A stretch of DNA of 64,000 nt from Tetrahymena thermophila SB210 (lineage: Eukaryota > Ciliophora > Oligohymenophorea > Hymenostomatida > Tetrahymenidae), in NCBI RefSeq assembly GCF_000189635.1, contig NW_002476534.1, forward strand, positions 372,001 to 436,000. The letters run 5' to 3'. A program made the translations under genes and the position numbers. The number at the start of each line of letters is the position of its first letter. Within the stretch, counting starts at the first letter, position 1. The notes under the pieces were generated by a model. The model was not told the DNA's origin. It saw only the letters and a program-made list of their open reading frames with translations, and searched no databases. Positions 1 through 12,808 of this stretch are shown here, one piece after another.

Positions 1-514
1 TATATTGATTTATTGTAAAATGTTTTTTATTGAGATATTAGTAAAGTTAGATATAAATATATCCTTTTTATAGTTAAAATTATTTAGTATAAAATAACTA
101 CTTCATAAACAAACAATACTTTGTATTTTAGAATATAAAATATTTTAAATAGCATTAAAATTTATGAATGAAAATAAAAATGTCATCATTAAATTTATTT
201 TATAAGTATGTTTTTTAAGCTATTTAAAGGTTTGAGATTTAAAACATAAATTAAATGTATTTATTCTAATTACTAATACAACCTATCTTAAATGTTGATT
301 TAATTATTTATTTATTTAAAAATATTCATCAATGAGGTGAAAAAAAATAAAATATTCATAAAGGTTTTTAAACTAAAATATTTCTTAGAGTGAATATACA
401 TAATATATATTTCTAACTACTTATCATGAACTGAATTTTTTTAATTATTTTTGATAAAATTGCCTTTCATATATGAAAATTAATTAATTTTATAAAAAGA
501 ATATATTTGAATAA
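1..514. other. AT-rich spacer
   Basis: AT-rich sequence downstream of the SET-domain gene. I see no open frame with coding character and no RNA gene. Confidence 0.5.
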
Positions 515-1744
515 TCAATGATACTCATACTATTCATCTTCTTCAAATTAAATGCTTTTTAATTAAGTGATTGATTCAGTTATTATTTCTTATTAGCCAT
601 TTAAGTAATGTATTAAGTATTCTATCTTAACATCAGTGGGTTTTCCATCGACTAATAGAGATTAGACTTACAGAATAGCGTCTTCTATAGCTATTTGCTT
701 TTATTTAACCATTTTAAGAAGCATATCGACTTCTTCAGGATACAACTAAGAAATATCTTCTTCACCAGTCATAGCCTAAAATAACTCCTTAGGGATTCCT
801 CCTTTGCTTTATCTTTGTACTTTGAATACACCGATTTCTTTTGGTTTTCCTTTCTTGTCGCAAGCCATCAACTTTAATGGCAACACATCTAATTAATTAT
901 TTTCTACTGCAAATCCATAGGTAAATAGTAATTCTTCATTACTAGCTTTACAATAATTATTAAAGACTTCTTCTCCTGCTTTGATATCATATTCACAAAC
1001 ATACCAAACATATTCTTCATCATGCTAAAAATTTACTTTATGGTCATTTTTATGATTTAAAAGATCAAAGAATGGGACCATGCAACCCATCTTTCCTCCA
1101 TATTACTCTAAACCACTACCTTCTCCATCAATAGCTAATTTACCAACAAATCTTCTAGATAAATAATTGCCTTTACTCCATTCAATATATTTTGTTATTT
1201 CTGGATGAAGTAAATCAGGAAACTTGGATTAAATACTCTATAAAAATTCAATTTATTTTTGAAATATAGCTAATTCCTTTTCTACTGCACTTCCTAAATT
1301 AGTTTTAGATATTTTCTATAAGATATTGTTATCCCAGCTGCATACAATAGGTGATTCAGAAGGTAGACTTTCCAAGTATGCTTTCCAGTGATTGTCTTTT
1401 TCTTCAATCAAGCACTAACCCTCATAAATCCAAAGCATAAACTCATTAGAAAAAACTTATTTATCTAATTTTTTTCCATATTCCTATTAAGCATATTCAT
1501 TTAATTTACTTATCAAAGGACTCTTAACTGCCTAACCCAAACCTAAAATGCATTTTTTAGGAATTTTAGCTAATATATCACCTTTCTTAAATTCTATTTT
1601 TGCAAAGCAACCTATTGATCCATTGCATTCTGGAGAAGGTTTTATTTCTACCTAATCTAACCCAGTGGCTCCATTTTCATTTAACCACTTGAATAAGTTA
1701 TCAACCTTTTTAGAGTTAATATTTTCACTTTACAAGCAACTCAT
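515..1744 (-). CDS. SET-domain protein lysine methyltransferase-like (SETD3/Rubisco-LSMT type)
   Basis: Single exon of 410 codons (409 aa), ATG at 1744-1742 and TGA at 517-515, with TAA/TAG read as Gln. The split SET domain fills roughly residues 25-290. Visible hallmarks are a start resembling GCFAKIEFKKGD, the motif FDLLNHKNDHK with Asn230-His231 (the cofactor and substrate pocket signature of this class), and GEEVFNNYC followed by ELLFTYGF, where the Tyr is the usual catalytic residue. The rest resembles the C-terminal Rubisco-LSMT substrate-binding helical domain. The family transfers methyl groups from S-adenosylmethionine to Lys, or to His in SETD3, of non-histone proteins. The substrate cannot be told from sequence. 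The length is typical of the family. No signal peptide or membrane segment is seen, so a cytosolic or nuclear enzyme is inferred. Confidence 0.85.
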
Positions 1745-3530
1745 TATTTATCAATATATCAAAATACTACTTTAATTAATAAGGATATGTTTATCTCCTA
1801 TATTAAATAATACTTTTAAACTCTTCAAAACAAATGCTTGCTAGTCTCCTTGTTTTTATTATAAATCTCTGATAGCAAATATATAATTTAATAAAGTTAT
1901 TAATCATGATTAGTTATATAAAGAAAAATGGTTTGATAAATTCTCTTACAAGCATAAAGAAGAAATATTAAAAATAAAAAATTATTTTTATCAAAATCAA
2001 TAAGAAATTAATAATATATTTATTATATCCATCCAAACAGTAATGTCTTTTAAATATATTTATGAAGAGTGAATGAAATAAAATTCAAATAAAAAAATAT
2101 TTTTAGAGTCTAATGAATTATCTGTAATTATCAAAATTACATATTTTATAAATTATTATTTTATACAATTTTTAAAATTATATTCTAAAATTAATCAGTT
2201 ACAACAATTTATATGAAAAATAAATAAAAAAGCAGGAAAATTTTGTAGTAAATTTATTAAAAATGCATTTCAAGTTTTTATTAATTAACCAAATTTTTTA
2301 AAAAATATAAAAAAAATAAATTTATGAATTTAATTTATGGATCCTCTTCTCCATATGATGCCTCTCTTTTTTTTATCTATTTTTCCTTCAATAAGTTAAT
2401 GTATATTAATATTAGTTATTAAATTTATTTTTGATTTTCTACTTCTAATATTAGAATTTATATGATTTATCAATGTAATTTTTAAATAAAATTTGTTAGC
2501 AAAAAATGCAAAATTAGATTTTTTTTATGGATTAACATTGTATATAATTCTTTAATACTTCCACTATAATATTTTTTAGTTTGGTTAGATTGCTAATTGA
2601 CTAATAAATTTGATTTGGAAAATATTTTTTAATTTTATTTTTTAAATAAAAACATTTTTAACAAAGTGGAAATTATAAAATTGTTTAGAAATTTGAAAAA
2701 AATTGTTCAAACTAATTTTAGATTGACTTTTATTTTATTACTATTTTTTCAATAAACTAAATATTAAACTAATTATGCATTTATCACTTTATCTAACATA
2801 GTGAATGCTCTTATTTTAAAATGTGTAATAGAACTATTTTTTAATAGTAGTCAATAATAGTTATCAAAAAATATTTAAATTTTTTGTTCATTTTATAGAA
2901 AAATTCGAGAATCATCTTTACAAGGTGATTTGTGGTAGGAAATTATCCGATCTGTCTGAAATTATAATTATTTATCTGATATGGCGGAATATAGAAAAGT
3001 AAAACAAAACTTTAAAAAGATAATCAACTTAATTTTCTTTTTTTTGGTTTAGTTTTTTAAAAAATACAAAAGTTTTGTTCAGTAAAAAACATAAAAATAT
3101 TTTAGGTGAAATTTATTTTTGAAAAAATTTAAAACATGTAAGAAATTTTGAAATTGTTTATTTAAATTTCGAACAATGAATGTCAAACATATTCGTTTAA
3201 AAATGAACAAATACTATTTTTAAAATTTTTGTGATTTTTGAGTTTTAGTAAAATAAATATGAGAGTTATGAACATGAGATAATCAAAAATACAAAGCATT
3301 TTCAATTAAATGAACACAGTAAAAGAAACTTTCCAACAGAATTAAATAATTAAATATTCTTCAAAAGTAAAGATCTTTTAAAAAATATATATACTTATTC
3401 AATATCTTATTGTATTTTTAATTTGATAAACGCTCTCTTCAATATTTTAATCAATTCAATAAGTTGAACGTTAGGATTAAAATAAACTAAAAACAATAGA
3501 AACTAGTTAACATTTTTAATATATTTTTCA
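1745..3530. other. AT-rich intergenic region
   Basis: Spacer upstream of two divergent genes (SET-domain gene on minus, Asn/Ser-rich gene on plus), so it must hold both promoters. Two short stretches are less AT-rich: 2338-2400, where the minus strand is open for about 40 codons (with TAA/TAG as Gln) without a convincing start, and 2890-2990. No gene can be supported in either. Confidence 0.4.
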
Positions 3531-6500
3531 ATGAAGACATCTGTACTTTAGTCAAAGGATATAAATACACTTTCTAATAACATACCGCAGCTACCTCCTA
3601 AAAATCCAAATACCTTCAAAAAGTAGACAGGAGGAGGAAGTGGAACTAATAAATTTATTTTATAAGAAGATAAAAAAAAGAATCGTGAAAACACTTATTC
3701 AGTTAACTTAATTCCTACTTCAAATTCTAGAAATGGGCAGTACCCACATGAAATGTATTCGAACTAAAATTTAACAACAATACCATCATCAACTAAATAG
3801 AAAGGAAGTCATAAGAAAAAGAGAAGTGTTAGTAAATCTTCAAAAGCGAGAGCTACATCTCCTGTTCCATTTAGTTCATTTAATATAGGTTCTTAGGCAG
3901 ATGCTAATAACACTTTACAACAAATAGGTAGCATCAATAATAATAATTCATTAATTTTAAAGCGAAGTCTTGTTAACTCATTAAAAAGTAACTCAAATAA
4001 TTAATTGAATCTTTAAATTAGCTTGAGTTAAAGCAATAATGGTAATAGCTCTCCTCTCATTAAGACAACAACCTCTAATTAATTAAACAACGTCAAAGGC
4101 AATAATTCGCCTTACGAAGGTACCAATAAAAGCTAAGGCTTGAAAACAAACAAAACAGCTAGTAATTTTAAAATATCTAAGAGCATTAATGGAGGTTAAA
4201 GGAAAAAGAGCTTAATTAGCTTGGAATAATCACAATCAATTAATTAGAATGTTACACAAGAATTAAATAATTCAAACAACTATGGTCTCAAACCTTAGGC
4301 CTCTATCAGAATAAGAAGCGGAAAGATATTGAATAGCTCTATAGTTGGAACCTCCTCTTAAAACTAAAATTCAAGCAACAAGCTTGTAAATCAGCTCAGT
4401 GAATTAAGTTCTCTTTAAAATAGCTAATAAAAGACTGGCGAAAGAATTGTTGATAGGAATGAAAGAAGTGTCAATATTTTCAGAGTAGAAGAAGAAGGTT
4501 AAGAAAATATAAATTCTATTCAATACACTCAATTCAACTACAATTACAATGATGATCAAGATGAGAACTATAATCTCTTCGATAATTACAATAACTCTTC
4601 TGCTGCTCTTAACAGTATTTAAAATACACAAGGTAGTCTTAACAAACTTAATTTCACCAACTAGTTGCACCCTACATAAAGGCAGAACAATAATACTGAA
4701 GTTATTCAAGGAAGCAGACTGGGAGATGATCTTCCTAACAGCAGGAATAAAAAAATTCGCTCTAACTCTTCAAAAAGAAGGTCAACCTTTTCTAATTCTT
4801 TAAGTATGAGTAGCAATAACAATAACAATAGGAAGGGTACATTGATCTTAAAAAATGGTGAAGTGTAAAGGGGAGATGATTATGTTAATGCAGAAAACAC
4901 AATAAGTATTAAGCCTCAATAGAATAATATTCTTAGATTGTAATTTAATACAAAAAAGCATAACTGGAGAGATCTGCTTAGAAGCTATTTATAATAAACT
5001 CAATATGTAGAAATTCATTTGTCTTTTCATGACATTATTGTTGAGATTTATGATGGTCTTATTTTTAATAATCAAATGAGATGTTTAAAATATCTTAACT
5101 TAAATTTCAAGGAGAACAAATATTTCAATGATTAATCACTTCTATTTTTAAGCGCTATTAAGTTATCTTAGCTAGAAAGAGTTAAGATTAATTTAGTTTC
5201 CACTAATTGCTCTAGAATAGGAGCAAATTTCTTGCTGTTTGATTTCAACTATGTTCCTCATGTGGAAATTATTGTGGGAGACATCTCCCATGAAAAAGTT
5301 CACAGATACACTCATGAAGAGAAATACATAGCAATTGATTTCTCTGACCAAAAAACGATTAGCAGATCAGAAATTTTAAGTTTATCTGATTCTGTTTTTA
5401 AGTCAAACCACAAATTCCTTTCAGTTATACTTGACGGTGTAACAGATCTAAATGAAGAAAAACTCAAAATACTAGGGAGATGCATCTAAGAAGTAGTTGA
5501 GTTGCATATTTCATTTTAAAACTGCAATATGACATTAGACGATTTAACATAATTTATTGATGGACTCACATATATAAATACTCGTTCAGCAATAAATGTT
5601 ATTCCTACAAACCAATTATCTTAAAATTCAACAAAAAATTAATAATTACAATAAGACCCAGATAAAATTATTTATGATGAAAACGATGAAGATATTTTGG
5701 CTAGCAAGCCAATAAGTTTTTTTATTAAAAAAGGAATAAATACTAATTAAAAAAATAATAATAATTAAACAAATATTTCTATGGAATAAACTAAACAGGA
5801 AAATGAAATAATCTAAAAGCTATCGATAGATTTCAGATCTAACAAGCAAGAAATAAATTAAAAATTCATGAAGATATTTAGGAGATTCACATCTGCAAAC
5901 ACTTTAAAATTGTTTGTTGATATAGACAAATAAGTAAAACTCTAATTTGATAAATAAATTTAAGCTTTTTGTTTGGGTGAAACAATAAAAGACTATTTTA
6001 ATTGCATTCAAATAGCTGTTTCATAAAGCTAAATTATCTACTACCATGATAAGAATACCAAGTCTATAAAAATAAATGCATCTAACTGTGGAATATCTGC
6101 ATATCAATTAGTCGATATATAGAGGTCTTTAAATTTCTTGGAAGACATTACAGATATGGAGTTAGATCTAAGTGGCAATTGGCAAATATCTTACAACGAC
6201 ATTAAAAAAATGTTTGATAAGTTGGTTTATTTTGATAGACTAAAGCGTATTAGGTTAAACATAAAAAGCATCTACATTTACGAAGTCGAATTTATCACTC
6301 TTTACTTCCTTGTAAAAAGAATACCAGACATGGAAATTCTTCATGATTTTGAGAAATCTAGACTTTTAGATCTGACGAGCGAGTAGCTTAAACTTAATTT
6401 CAAAGGTCCCTTCAGAAGGAGTAAAATCAATAACATACTTGATATGCAAAATTTTTGTCTCGCTCTTGACAATTGCCCACTTTTAAACCTCAAAGATATT

Positions 6501-7454
6501 CAAATGAAATTTTTCTTCAATTATGGCTTAAGAGGAGACTCTCTCTTGCGTCTTTGTTAAAGTTTAGGAAGATTCCCTAGAATAGAAAAATTAGATTTAA
6601 ATTTCAATTCATGCTTCTTAACATTTAACGACATTGTCTTCTTCTGTAATGGTTTGAATAATATTGACATTACTCTCAAATAGCTGAGATTAACTTTTAC
6701 CAATAACGAGTATATTACTTCAAACAGTCTCATAAAGTTAGCCAAAGCTCTTTAAAGGTTCCCTATCTTAGATTAGCTTGACATAATATGCGAGTCACAT
6801 GAGTTGCACCTAAACCCAACAATAAACTCCTATTAGCATATTTTTAATAAATTCAATACTAAAACAGCAGTATCTCGTAGAAATCCTAGACAAAAGCTTT
6901 AAGTATAAAGAGTGATACCAAAAATTTATTAAGTGCTAGCTCATGATGTAGAATTTGGCTATCAACCAATGTAAGACCTCTCAAAATATATGAAATAGTG
7001 CTAGAATTAGTATTTCTCTTAATTTGAGATCCCATTTTAGATTGAAGACATCCCATCACCTTTGGATGAAAATGCCAATTTGATTCCCTAACCTAGCATC
7101 TAATCTGAGAATTCTATCTCTGAAAAACCTCCAATACTCCCTGCATTGCTTTAAATTGATGATGTTGAACCACCAAAGAGAAGCAAAGTAGTTAAAAGCA
7201 CAGAATTAAATTGGATTTCTCTATAATTCATGGAAGGAGTTCTTTATACTGACTTTGAACTAATGAATCTAGGATATTCTCTTGCACTATAAGAAACTAT
7301 AAATCATATAATCACAGTACCATAAAAACCAATATTAGAAAAAATCTTCAACGAAATTAAAACTGCTCGTTTGGCAGGAATATTATTCTCAATATTAGTC
7401 ACTCCAGAAATGTTATTTGACCCCATATAAATATTCTGCGATCTTTATCTATGA
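3531..7454 (+). CDS. Large Asn/Ser/Gln-rich protein with C-terminal LRR-like repeats
   Basis: One uninterrupted frame of 1308 codons (1307 aa), open only with TAA/TAG as Gln; stop TGA at 7452-7454. Residues 1 to about 470 are low complexity, dominated by Asn, Ser, Gln and Lys with basic patches such as KKKRSVSKSSKA. From about residue 478 (NWRDLLRSYL) the composition changes to Leu/Ile/Phe-rich segments with spaced Leu and Asn, for example KLDLNFNSCFLTFNDI, resembling irregular leucine-rich repeats found in many ciliate proteins. The last 300 residues are less repetitive, with Pro-rich linkers. No catalytic motif, signal peptide or membrane segment is seen. I do not recognise a specific family. 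A scaffold or protein-binding role is a guess from the repeats. The LRR-like part is similar in style to the tandem genes at 57040-61337. Confidence 0.75.
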
Positions 7455-10231
7455 AAGCTATTAATAATATACTAAAAACTTTAAAATATATATAATTATA
7501 ATATTTGTTTGTTTTTGTTAACAAAACTGTTTATTATTCTTGGTTAGTCACAATTTAATTCATGATTTTTTATTCTGGGATGGTATCTAATATTGTGTTA
7601 AATAAAATGAACAAGGAATATATAATAAATAAGACAATTTTTTTTAAAATCAAAATATTTTAAGAAATAAATAAAAGATTTTTAAGAATTATTCTATTTC
7701 TAAAATTAACCTAATAAAATAGATATATCTTACAAATAATAATTTTTTTATGATTAAATTAACAAGATCATTTTTGATGTTCACAAAAAAAATATTTAAT
7801 TTACAATTTAAAATCAAAAAATTTAATTAAAAGAAAAACTTTCTATTTTTAAGGTTTAATTTCAAATTTAAATAAATTTCTAGTTGATATCTTTTATATT
7901 ATAATTTGATTATTTCGATTTAAAAGTATGGTAACAAACTAACTGACTCCTTTTTTGGATATCCTATACTGATTTATTGCTTACTAACATTTATAGTTAT
8001 ATATTTATTTAATTTAATAGCATATATTACTAATAATATTAATTATTATATCTATTAATTTTTATTTTTAAAAGATTCATTTAATGCCATCTATTTTTGG
8101 CTAATTATTTTCATTTATATATAATTCGTATATTTTGATTTATTTTACTAACTTACATATTTAACTTGGATATTCACTGAAAAAAATAGTTTAAGTGAAT
8201 AGATTATTTAAAAGAAATTCAAATTTATCTAATTTAAAAACATGAGTCAAATTATTTTATTAATTAATTAATAACATTGCTCTCTAAATTTTAAAAAATG
8301 GAGAATAACATTAGCTATTCGATAATTTAGAGATTCTAAAAAAGATATTATCCATAATGATTTAAAATATAAAATGTTAATTTAATGCAATTTTCTGTGT
8401 AATATTCATGCTATTTGTTTAATTATTGATGGAGTATTTTGATATTTGAAAGGAAAGATTCAAAATATTGGATTATTTTTAAATTCAATTTATACATTTC
8501 AATTCAAAAAATTTACAGAATTACGCATATATTTTTTGAAAAAATCAAATATTCTTTGATTGATTAATTAATAAGTAAATTATTACGAACTTTTCTAAAA
8601 TTGCATAATTTGAGTAAGAATAATTCAAAATCATTTCATATTATTCAAAATTTTAACTTTTCTCTCATAAAATATATTTTCTGTGTAAAAATTTAGATTT
8701 TGGATAAAATTGAAATATTTTTGAATGAATAAATGATAGTGATTATTTGTTTTAAGAATTCTCGAAGAAAAAGTAAAAGTTATTATAAATAATATTACTG
8801 CAGATGTATCATTTTTATGAATGGTTATTATTAATATTTTTTGATAATTAGTAGATGAAAGGTAAATTTATTTGTACTTTTATTTTAATAATTTATGGTT
8901 TTGATTATGTTTACAAGTATTTAATTTGAAAAAAATCCTTTTAAATGAATTTTAAAAATTCAAAAAAAAGTTAAGATATTAGCTTTTTTTTTAGTATCTT
9001 TTTGTTTTTGATCACAAATAAATAAAATTCAAATAAAAAGCATGCAAATTCATCTATTCGCATTTGAAATATAATTTCTGAAATATTTAAATAAGACATT
9101 TAATTAAGTCAAAAATGAATAACAACCAATATTCAAATATTATTATTTCTTCTAATGATGACAAATTAGAGTTATCTTCTCAGAAGCTTTAAACATTTAA
9201 AACACTTCTGGTATAGATTATATAGCAAAAACATAAAATTGTTATTAGTATTGGCTTTAATAAGATTCTCATTGAATTATTAAAATTAGATTTATATTCA
9301 GTTTATATGTAAATGCACTTAAATTTACTATGGATAGCTCTAATTATTTAAATTAAATCATCAGTTTACCCTTAACTGACAAATTAATTTTTTATAAGGA
9401 GAAGTATAATATGTTTATTAGTGTTTCAAAAAGAAAAAATAAAATTAAATTTATTGAGATCATTTTAAATTGCTGATTCATAAACAAATATTAAAATTAT
9501 TACATTTTCTATTTCTAAAACTATATTTAGCTATTTTATCTATAAAAATATCTATTACACTTAACTTTTATGATTGAAATTAAATGTAGAACAAAATATT
9601 TTTGAAATCAAAATGATATTTTTAAAATAGTATCTTCATTTAAACAAATTTACATTCTTAAAAGATATTTTGTTTACATATTTAAATGCTTACTTCATTT
9701 TTAGATTATCTCTTTATCAGTTGCATAGCTTATTTTAGTAATTTCCATATTAAATTTTTGTTTTTTTGTAATGGCAACTTTTTTTTATTTTTTTTTTTAG
9801 ATTATTCATTTTAAGATCATACTTTAAGCTAAACGGATGTAAAGTAGATGTAATTTGAAATTTATGCTTATCCTTAGGTATTAAATGCAATCTGGTAGAA
9901 TGATTTTGGTAGTAAGTCAGCTTTGATGTGTAGAATATTTATTTTTAGTTAAAAGAATTTTTAGTTGAAAATCAGTGCTTCTTATTTCTTACTGATTTTT
10001 GTTTGTGAAGAATTCAAAAGCAGTTTCCTTAGGATTTGTTTGAAACAAATAAAAACTCTCCAGTAATTTCAATTGTGAATAAATAGTAGGAAAGTATTAC
10101 AATTATAGTCAAGTAGTTAAATAATCTTTTTGCTATTTCAATAGTAGAATAAATTAGCTAAAAATAGATTTTTTTATTTGTGGAAGTAACATGGGAGAAT
10201 TTTTTAGTCAATTGCATACAATGATATTTTT
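7455..10231. other. AT-rich intergenic region, left part of 14-3-3 duplication unit A
   Basis: No convincing gene. From about 9270 the sequence is similar to 14960 onward, so the left edge of the duplicated 14-3-3 unit lies here. The similarity runs to about 9840, where unit A continues with a block missing from unit B. Confidence 0.5.
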
Positions 10232-10699
10232 ATGAACCTTATCTATCTTCAATTTCAATATTTAAACCTACAGAAAGATTTGTATCTTTATGAGAATAGT
10301 TCTAATAGGATTATTTTTGATATATAAAATAGCAAATATGCTTCAGTAGGTTTTAAGAATAGTGTTCAGAATGGATTGTGGTATATTAATAGCGTTCAAT
10401 AATATTTTATGGAACAATTAAAAGTAGAAAAAATATCAAGAGGAAGGATGTGGCTTCTAAATTTAAATTTACTAAAGAAGTTGATAAGATGGGAAAATGA
10501 AATAAGTAAGTTTGAAATTAAAACGGTGGCAGGATATAGTGAAATTGAATAATATGACAAAAAAGAATTTTAAGAAAGAAAAGAAAAATTTAATCATTCT
10601 AATCTAAAAAGCAGTAAATTTGAATAAAAAGAATATTAGAACACTTTCAACTTTCATAAGAAAAATTTAGAAGGGGAAATTCTCGTGTTTTCTGAATGA
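10232..10699 (+). pseudogene. Possible relic of a ubiquitin-specific protease (peptidase C19) domain
   Basis: Frame of 155 codons plus TGA at 10697-10699; the frame stays open back to 10079, so the ATG is uncertain. Residues around 10343-10420 read KYASVGFKN followed by NGLWYINSVQQYFM. This resembles the Cys-box region of USP9X/USP24-type deubiquitinases (consensus VGLKN, then G-x-T-C-Y-M-N-S-x-x-Q-Q). Here the catalytic Cys position is Leu or Trp, and no His box or zinc finger follows; the remainder is charged, low-complexity sequence. If the homology is right, this is a dead fragment. It lies in the block present in 14-3-3 unit A but absent from unit B. The similarity is short and could be chance. 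Confidence 0.33.
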
Positions 10700-11302
10700 A
10701 TGAATGCATGTTGCATAATACTAAAAATAATTAAGGATTGAGAAAAGAAATAAGCAAACAAGCAAAAATAGTAATCATTAAACAAGCAAATTATAAAAGA
10801 GGAAGTATATTGTTATTATTAATTAATATAAATCTTACAATGGCTGTAAAATAGAGTTGGTTGGGAAGAGGGAAATTTATAAAATGGAAAGCAATAAAAA
10901 AATTGAAGTAATTGCAGGGGGAAAAAATCATATCAGCACATGTCAAATTGGTTTGAAAATCAATCACTTGATTGATTGATTGATTGATTATGAATTAGAA
11001 TCACAATGAAAAATGATTGAAAGCTTTCCATGAACGAAATAAATAGATAGATAGATAAATGAATGAATGAAGGAAGATGAATAATTTATTTATTTATTTA
11101 TTTAATTTAATAAGAAGTTATATAGGGGGTTTAATTTAAAAGCGAATAAGTGGCATAAAGCAAGTAGGCAATAAAGACATTTTAAAAATTTTAAATATTT
11201 TTTGAAGGAAGAAAAATAAAATAAAAAATAAATAAAAAATCAAAAGAATTTAAAAAGAAAAAGAAAAACTCTAACTAAATAAATAAATAAAATACAAAAG
11301 AA
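10700..11302. other. 14-3-3 A upstream region with simple repeats
   Basis: Purine-rich leader of the 14-3-3 A gene. It contains a perfect TTGA tetranucleotide run at about 10968-10989 and GATA/GAAT-type runs at 11040-11070. From about 11076 it is again similar to the sequence before gene B. It should hold the promoter and 5' UTR; no TATA-type element can be singled out in DNA this AT-rich. Confidence 0.45.
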
Positions 11303-12808
11303 ATGTCCAACCATACCAGAGAAGAACTCATCTACTTGGCCAAGATCTCCGAATAAACTGAAAGATTCGAAGATATGCTTGAAAACATGAAATAGGTTGT
11401 TAAAATTGAATAAGAACTTTCCGTTGAAGAAAGAAACTTACTCTCTGTTGCTTATAAGAACACCGTTGGTTCCAGAAGAACTGCCTGGAGAGCCATCTCT
11501 TCCATTGAACAAAAGGAAGAATCTAAGGGTTCTAAGCACATCAGCCTCCTTAAGGACTACAAGAAAAAGATTGAAGGTGAACTCTCCAACTTCTGTAACG
11601 ATATTCTTGAACTTTTGGACAACCACCTCATTAGCAAGAGCAACGTAAACCCATTTTTCAATTTCAAAAACATCATTTCTTTAATGTATCCCATTCATTA
11701 CAAACATACTTTTGCCGCGATAAACCTTTTTCAAATCAAGTTAGAGATGTAGAAAATAACAAAAATAATATCAAAAGCTGACTGTTTGACTGACTAACAA
11801 TCTCATTAGCTTTAAATAGGTACATAAGACATTTAAAGGTATCTATCCTTTGAATAGGAACTGATTTAAGAACAGAATTCTATTCATCCATATTTATATT
11901 AAACATAAAAAGATAAACAAAAAAAAAGAAATTAAATCCTAACTTAAAGCTTTACCAATAATAAATAACTCAATTAAGGTTATAAGTATTCAGTCATTGT
12001 AAATGAAGACCAAAGCTACTTACAAATGACTGATAGCTAATTAAGCAATTATTTTTACATCAATTTTTATAAAGCAAATAGCTTTTTAGCGAATATATTT
12101 AGAATAAATAACTCTAAATTAGAAATACCAAGTAGCAAGAAGGAAAAAATAAAATATTCAAATTAATCAGTCAGTCAGTTAGTTAGTTTATCAGTCTACC
12201 TAAGATACTCAAACAAACAAATAAATTATATAAAAAGGACTAACAAAACTAAAATATAAAAATCAAATAAAATTTTTTTCAAATAGATATAAAATATCTT
12301 CATAATCGCAAAATATCTCATGATTAAACAGATATCATATTTTAAAAATATGTGAATAGACAAAATATATTAAAACTTTTATATTTAAAATAAATAGTCT
12401 AACGAAGCTAAGGTCTTCTTCTTAAAGATGAAGGGTGATTACTACAGATACATCGCTGAATACGCTTCTGGCAACACCCACGACGAAGCTGCCAACGGTG
12501 CCCTCCAAGCTTACAAGCAAGCTTCCGATATTGCCACCAAGGAATTAAATACCACTCACCCCATCAGATTAGGTTTGGCTCTTAACTTCTCCGTCTTCTA
12601 CTACGAAGTTATGAACGACCCCACCAAGGCCTGCAACTTAGCTAAGCAAGCTTTCGATGATGCCATCGCTGACATTGAACACATCGAAGAAGACTAGTAC
12701 AAGGATGCCACCACCATTATGCAATTAATCAGAGATAACCTCACCCTCTGGACCTCTGAACTCCAAAATGACGACGAAGGTGGTGATGCTCAAGTTGAAA
12801 ACATCTGA
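11303..12808 (+). CDS. 14-3-3 protein A
   Basis: Two exons, 11303-11644 and 12398-12808, split by a 753-nt GT-AG intron; 251 codons, 250 aa, the usual family size. Phase closes exactly. 14-3-3 proteins are dimeric adaptors that bind phospho-Ser/Thr motifs in client proteins. The signature is clear: YLAKISEQTERFEDM, then [35 protein letters not shown], and [14 protein letters not shown] with LTLWTSE near the end. The phosphate-binding set (Lys of YKN, first Arg of SRR, Arg and Tyr of YYRY) is intact. The acidic C-terminal tail is normal. Codons are unusually C-rich at third positions (ACC, CTC, TCC, AAG) compared with neighbours, as seen in highly expressed ciliate genes. Gene B downstream is a diverged tandem copy. 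Confidence 0.95.

Noticed and set aside
9115-9573. A 152-codon open frame with TAA/TAG as Gln.
   Set aside because: The matching sequence in duplication unit B does not keep the frame, and the composition is that of spacer.
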